A program made the position numbers and the translations under genes. From Kribbella catacumbae DSM 19601 (GTDB lineage: Bacteria; Actinomycetota; Actinomycetes; Propionibacteriales; Kribbellaceae): DNA of 42,079 nt. The stretch covers positions 1 to 42,079 of the forward strand of contig NZ_AQUZ01000072.1 of NCBI RefSeq assembly GCF_000372465.1, in the 5' to 3' direction. The notes under the pieces are model-generated. The model saw only the letters and a list, made by a program, of their open reading frames with translations, was not told the origin of the DNA and ran no database searches. Below, piece by piece: positions 38,838 to 42,079 of the stretch. Position 1 is the first letter of the stretch. Every line of letters begins with the position of its first letter.

Positions 38838-40523
38838 TCAGATCCAGGACTTGAACCACATTCGGTTGAGCCAGTCCGGGTGCGGCAGGACCTTGTCGGT
38901 CAGGATCGGCCAGATGTAGGCGAAGTTCAGCACGACCAGGACGACGAAGGCGCCGACGACCGCACTGCCGACCAGGCGCCGCGGGGTCGAGGCCTGGAGC
39001 GCTTCTTTGGCCGGTCCGAGGATCTTGCCCAGCACCAGGGCGAGGGCCATCACCGTGAACGGGATCATCGTGACGGCGTAGAAGAAGAAGATCGGCCGGT
39101 CGTCGAAGGCGAACCAGGGCAGCCAGCAGGCCAGGAACCCAACGATCGGTACGCCGAACCGCCAGTCGCGCTGGCCGATCCAGAAGACCAGCGCGGCGAG
39201 CAGCGCGAGCGCGCCGGCCCACCACAGCAGCGGCGTACCGATGGCCGAGATCACCGAGAGGCAGTTCGTGGGGGGCTGGGCGGTGCAGCCGCTGGTCCCG
39301 GGCTTGATGTCGTTGACCGCGTCGAAGCCGATCGGGCGGGCGTCGATCGGCCAGCCGGCCGGGTGCGAGGAGTACGGGTGGGTGGCGTTCTTGATGTAGT
39401 CGCCGGTGTGGAAGGCCAGCACTTCCTGGTGATAGTGGATCAGTGACCGGAAGTCGTCCGGGACCACCTTCATCACGCCGTGCGCCGGGTTCTTCGAGGC
39501 GTAGTCGTGGTCGTAGGCGTTGTCGTGCAGCAACCAGCCGGTCCAGGTCGCGGTGTAGGTGACGATCGCGACCAGCACGATGCTGAGGAACGCGGGCAGC
39601 CCGTCGACGAAGACGGACTTGATGAACGGGTGCCGGGCGCCGAGCGCGCGGCGGGCGCCCAGATCCCAGGCGAAGACGAGGATGCCGAAGGCGGCGATCA
39701 CCCAGACCGCGGACCACTTGGTGCCCAGCGCGAGCCCGAAGCAGATGCCGGCGGCGATCCGCCACGGCCGGATCAGCAGCCAGCGGCCGATCTTGCGGCC
39801 CTCACCGCGGTACTCGAGGGAGTCCGCGTGCCGGCGGCGGGTCCAGTCCCGGTCGGCGACCAGGCAGGAGACGGCGGCGACCAGCCAGAAGGCCAGGAAG
39901 ATGTCGAGCAGCGCGACCCGGGACATCACGAAGTGCAGGCCGTCGGCGGCCAGCAGCAGGCCGGCGATGCAGCCGATCAGGGTCGAGCGGGACATCCGGC
40001 GGACGGTCCGGATCACCAGCAGGACGGTGAGCGTGCCGGCCAGCGCCGGCATGAACCGCCAGCCGAAGCTGTTCATCCCGAACAGGTGCTCGCCGGCCGC
40101 GATCATCCATTTGCCGACCTCGGGGTGCACGGTCAGGCTGGGAGTGTCCTTGAAGACGTCCAGGTTGCCCTGCAGGATCTGCTTGTCGGCGATCCCCTCG
40201 GGCTTGTCGATGAACTGCCGGGCGTAGCCGAACTTCAGCAGCGAGTACGCGTCCTTGGCGTAGTACGTCTCGTCGAAGACGAACTTCACCGGGTTGCCGA
40301 GGTTCCAGAACCGCAGCACCGCCGCGAACGCGGTGATCAGCAAGGTGGCGATCCAGCCGCCCTCGAAGTCCTTCGGCATCGGCGGGTAGAGCCGCTCCTT
40401 GAGCGGCGGCAACCGTCTCCCGAGGACGTCCCGCCCGAGCGTCTCGCGCACCTCGGCCTCCGCAAGCGGCACCTCGGCCGGCTTCGCGGTGTCGTCATCG
40501 ATCACGGCAGTCACGCAGGCCAT
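38838..40523 (-). CDS. pmt: Protein O-mannosyltransferase (GT39, dolichyl-phosphate-mannose type), 561 aa
   Basis: A GT39 membrane enzyme with about 11 helices. The first extracellular loop holds the catalytic Asp-Glu in FVFDETYYAKDAYSLLKFGY. The FLPHPEVGKW-like region appears as LTVHPEVGKWMIAAGEHLFG, and the C-terminal TM cluster is complete. It mannosylates Ser/Thr of secreted proteins during export in actinobacteria. ATG at 40523 is chosen; GTG at 40514 is the alternative, with no strong ribosome-binding site for either. In mycobacteria pmt and rsmI are divergent neighbours; here two small genes lie between. Confidence 0.92.
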   Translation of the reverse strand: MACVTAVIDDDTAKPAEVPLAEAEVRETLGRDVLGRRLPPLKERLYPPMPKDFEGGWIATLLITAFAAVLRFWNLGNPVKFVFDETYYAKDAYSLLKFGYARQFIDKPEGIADKQILQGNLDVFKDTPSLTVHPEVGKWMIAAGEHLFGMNSFGWRFMPALAGTLTVLLVIRTVRRMSRSTLIGCIAGLLLAADGLHFVMSRVALLDIFLAFWLVAAVSCLVADRDWTRRRHADSLEYRGEGRKIGRWLLIRPWRIAAGICFGLALGTKWSAVWVIAAFGILVFAWDLGARRALGARHPFIKSVFVDGLPAFLSIVLVAIVTYTATWTGWLLHDNAYDHDYASKNPAHGVMKVVPDDFRSLIHYHQEVLAFHTGDYIKNATHPYSSHPAGWPIDARPIGFDAVNDIKPGTSGCTAQPPTNCLSVISAIGTPLLWWAGALALLAALVFWIGQRDWRFGVPIVGFLACWLPWFAFDDRPIFFFYAVTMIPFTVMALALVLGKILGPAKEALQASTPRRLVGSAVVGAFVVLVVLNFAYIWPILTDKVLPHPDWLNRMWFKSWI

Positions 40524-40603
40524 CGTACGGAGCCCGCGGTCGAACCGCTGCCCGGCGTGGCCAGGGGGCCTGTGGATAGCCGAAAACCGTCGACCGAACC
40601 TCC

Positions 40604-40609
40604 TACACT
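40604..40609 (+). promoter_or_regulatory. Candidate -10 box for the antitoxin-toxin-rsmI unit
   Basis: TACACT lies 7 bases before the ATG of the antitoxin-like gene, which would give a leaderless mRNA. No good -35 match is seen, so the call rests on the -10 and the spacing alone. Confidence 0.35.
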
Positions 40610-40616
40610 GACCACT

Positions 40617-40856
40617 ATGAGTACTGCGCGAGAAGAGTTGCACGCGATGATCGACGAGCTGCCGGAGGATGCGGCCCTGGAGCTCGTGCCGGACATGCGT
40701 GAGATCTTGAGGCACCGTCTGGCGATGCGTCGGCGAAGCGCTGCCGGCGAGCGTCCTTGGCCGCCGTCGTGGTTCGGCGCGGTGCCGGGTAGTAGCCCCG
40801 ACGTGGCCGCGCGAAGCGAGGAGATCCTGCGAGACGAGCTCGGCCGGCGCCAGTGA
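40617..40856 (+). CDS. Antitoxin-like small protein (VapB-type position), 79 aa
   Basis: It begins MSTAREELHAMIDELPEDAA, with the ELPEDAALELVPDMREIL stretch of small DUF2281-like/VapB-associated antitoxins, and has a Trp/Pro-rich segment (RPWPPSWFGAVPGSSPD) before an acidic helix (ARSEEILRDELG). The last residues overlap the PIN-domain gene (GTGA), the standard antitoxin-first arrangement. Presumably it neutralised the toxin and repressed its own promoter. The toxin here is damaged, so the present role is uncertain. Confidence 0.7.
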   Translation: MSTAREELHAMIDELPEDAALELVPDMREILRHRLAMRRRSAAGERPWPPSWFGAVPGSSPDVAARSEEILRDELGRRQ

Positions 40857-41065
40857 TCGTCGTGGACACCGGTGCTCTGGTCGCGGCAGTTCTGTCCGCC
40901 GATGGGGACCATCGAGCATGTGTCGACCTGTTCGCTTCCGCCCACCTCGGCGGCGAGCAGCTGGTCGTGCCGAGTTTCGTCGCGCGGGAGATCGCGACCC
41001 TCGACCGACGTGACTTCAGAGTTGTTCGGCCGCGGCATGTCGACGCGTTCACCCTTCTGCCGTGA
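40853..41065 (+). pseudogene. PIN-domain toxin (VapC) with in-frame internal deletion, 70 aa
   Basis: The first 46 residues are a good VapC N-terminus (MIVVDTGALVAAVLSADGDH, catalytic Asp5 present). The last 23 match the VapC end (ATLDRRDFRVVRPRHVDAFT). Normal VapC proteins are about 130 residues; the middle section that carries the other metal-binding acidic residues is missing. The frame is kept across the join (SFVAREI / ATLDRRD), so a short protein is still encoded, but nuclease activity is unlikely. GTG at 40853 overlaps the antitoxin stop, and its TGA overlaps the rsmI start (GTGA). Confidence 0.75.
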
Positions 41066-41904
41066 CCGGGCGATTGGTGTTGGTGGGGACTCCTATTGGG
41101 GACTTTTCGGATGCTTCGGGGCGGTTGCGGAAGGTGCTGGCGGAGGTCGACGTGGTGGCCGCGGAGGATACGCGGCGGCTGAAGCGGCTGACGAGTGAGC
41201 TGGGGATCGTCGTCAACGGGCGGGTGACCAGCTTCTTCGAGGGGAACGAGCGGCAGCGGACCGATGAGTTGGTCCAGGCGCTGGTCGAGGGGCAGACCGT
41301 GGCGGTGGTGACCGACGCGGGGATGCCGAGCGTGTCGGATCCGGGCTACCGGTTGGTGGCTGCCGCGATCGAGGCGGGCATCCAGGTGACCGCCGTACCG
41401 GGGCCGTCGGCCGTGCTGACCGCGCTGGCGCTGAGTGGGTTGCCGGTGGATCGGTTCACGTTCGAGGGGTTCCTGCCGCGGAAGTCGGGGGAGCGGGCGA
41501 AGCGGTTCGCCGAGCTCGCCCGGGAGCAGCGGACGATGATCTTCTTCGAGGCGCCCCATCGGCTCGCGGCCTCGCTCAAGGACATGGCGGACGGCTTCGG
41601 AGCAAATCGCCGTACTGCGGTCTGCCGCGAGCTCACCAAGACGTATGAAGAGGTCAAGCGAGGCGGCGCCGGCGAGCTGGCCGAGTGGGCCGCCGAGGGG
41701 GTCCGGGGCGAGATCACCATCGTGGTCGCCGGCGCCGACCCGTCGGAACGTGAGCTGGAGCCTGCTGAGCTTGCTGCCGAGGTGGCTGCTGACGAGGAAG
41801 CGGGTACGCCACGCAAGCAAGCCATCGCCGACGTTGCCAAGCGCTTCGGCGTACCGAAACGCACCGTGTACGACGCCGTCCTGGCAGCCCGTACCCCAAA
41901 ATAG
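41062..41904 (+). CDS. rsmI: 16S rRNA (cytidine-1402-2'-O)-methyltransferase RsmI, 280 aa
   Basis: A tetrapyrrole-methylase-fold SAM enzyme. The N-terminal motif LVLVGTPIGDFSDASGRLRK, the AAEDTRRLKRLTSELGI stretch, TDAGMPSVSDPGYRLVAAAI, the AVPGPSAVLTALALSGLPVD segment and FEGFLPRKSGERAKR are all diagnostic of RsmI. It adds a 2'-O-methyl group to C1402 in the 16S rRNA decoding centre. The C-terminal tail (about 235-280) carries the HTH-like RKQAIADVAKRFGVPKRTVY usual for RsmI. GTG at 41062 overlaps the stop of the deleted toxin gene, so it is translationally coupled to it. Confidence 0.95.
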   Translation: MTGRLVLVGTPIGDFSDASGRLRKVLAEVDVVAAEDTRRLKRLTSELGIVVNGRVTSFFEGNERQRTDELVQALVEGQTVAVVTDAGMPSVSDPGYRLVAAAIEAGIQVTAVPGPSAVLTALALSGLPVDRFTFEGFLPRKSGERAKRFAELAREQRTMIFFEAPHRLAASLKDMADGFGANRRTAVCRELTKTYEEVKRGGAGELAEWAAEGVRGEITIVVAGADPSERELEPAELAAEVAADEEAGTPRKQAIADVAKRFGVPKRTVYDAVLAARTPK

Positions 41905-41992
41905 CCAGGCCTGTGTCAGTGCAACCCCAGCGGGCGTTTGATTTCATCCGAACAGGTGTCCTATGTCGCTTAGCGTGGATATGATTCTGGGT

Positions 41993-42079
41993 ATGGAAAT
42001 CCCGGAGTGTCCGCTGGGTCATCGTGGTTCGGTGGTGCGTGCGGGGTGGTATGGCCGGGCTGGTCAGCGGCGGCAGCGG
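41993..42079 (+). CDS. N-terminal start of a Cys/His-containing protein (partial)
   Basis: ATG at 41993 (or in-frame at 41981) opens a frame to the window end: MEIPECPLGHRGSVVRAGWYG followed by RAGQRRQR. The C-x-x-x-H pattern and basic run resemble the N-terminal zinc-ribbon of a family of actinobacterial transposase-like or hypothetical proteins that start with 'ECPxGHxGxVxRxGxYG'. Only 29 residues are visible, so the identity is tentative. A possible -35/-10 pair (TTGATT near 41939, TATGTC near 41962) precedes it. Confidence 0.5.
   Translation, partial: MEIPECPLGHRGSVVRAGWYGRAGQRRQR

Noticed and set aside
39480..40616. Long plus-strand frame opposite pmt that runs into the antitoxin gene
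   Set aside because: Only the part from the ATG at 40617 looks like protein; the rest is Glu/Gly/Val-rich shadow of pmt.
1..42079. tRNA, rRNA, CRISPR arrays or phage structural genes
   Set aside because: No cloverleaf, rRNA-like, or regularly spaced repeat pattern was seen by eye on either strand; a tRNA/CRISPR scanner was not run.

Overview
This is a high-GC actinobacterial chromosomal window. It shows GTG and TTG starts, many ATGA/GTGA stop-start overlaps, twin-arginine lipoproteins, a protein O-mannosyltransferase and ECF sigma factors. Gene content and style look most like Kribbella or a close Propionibacteriales relative; this is a judgement from the sequence, not a database match. No rRNA, tRNA or CRISPR was seen.

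Left part (1-4.5 kb): the end of an IS3-family insertion sequence, then a coupled pair of conserved unknown genes (minus strand), then about 1.3 kb of gene debris: two HTH fragments, a truncated secreted peptidase, a frameshifted histidine-kinase tail and a second copy of the start of the neighbouring unknown gene. A lipoprotein gene ends at a strong hairpin. From 4.5 to 10.2 kb there is a DUF3311-cstA-ybdD operon (minus) divergent from an mctP-like permease, ECF sigma factor, small membrane protein and VOC-protein chain (plus). These point to carboxylate or peptide uptake.

Middle (10.2-21.8 kb): a DUF3800 protein with an unknown partner, a GAF-LuxR regulator, an alpha/beta hydrolase with a divergent TetR regulator, a pentapeptide-repeat protein, a ROK-family protein and a second hydrolase. 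Then comes a copper operon: a His/Met-rich membrane protein, YcnI, CopC and CopD, with a leader able to form alternative hairpins. A membrane protein/TetR divergent pair with twin palindromic operators and a MarR gene follow.

The most striking region is 21.97-30.7 kb. A promoter overlaid by a Zur-like 7-1-7 palindrome precedes eight almost gap-free genes: a Tat-type lipoprotein solute-binding protein (SBP family 5), two permeases, a fused double ATPase, a cysteine-synthase-like PLP enzyme, a PhyH-type dioxygenase, a DUF4213/DUF364 protein and an MFS exporter. The layout parallels staphylopine-type metallophore loci (importer plus enzymes plus MFS exporter), but none of the known opine-metallophore enzymes is present. 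I infer a zinc-responsive metallophore system with different chemistry.

Right part (30.8-42.1 kb): a large secreted subtilase, a small membrane protein, a 0.7 kb non-coding stretch with a nested inverted repeat, an ECF42-type sigma factor with its YCII/DGPF partner, a secreted hydrolase, a DUF1707 protein and the divergent pmt/rsmI pair. A vapBC-like toxin-antitoxin locus, whose toxin has lost its middle, lies between pmt and rsmI. The window ends in the start of another gene.
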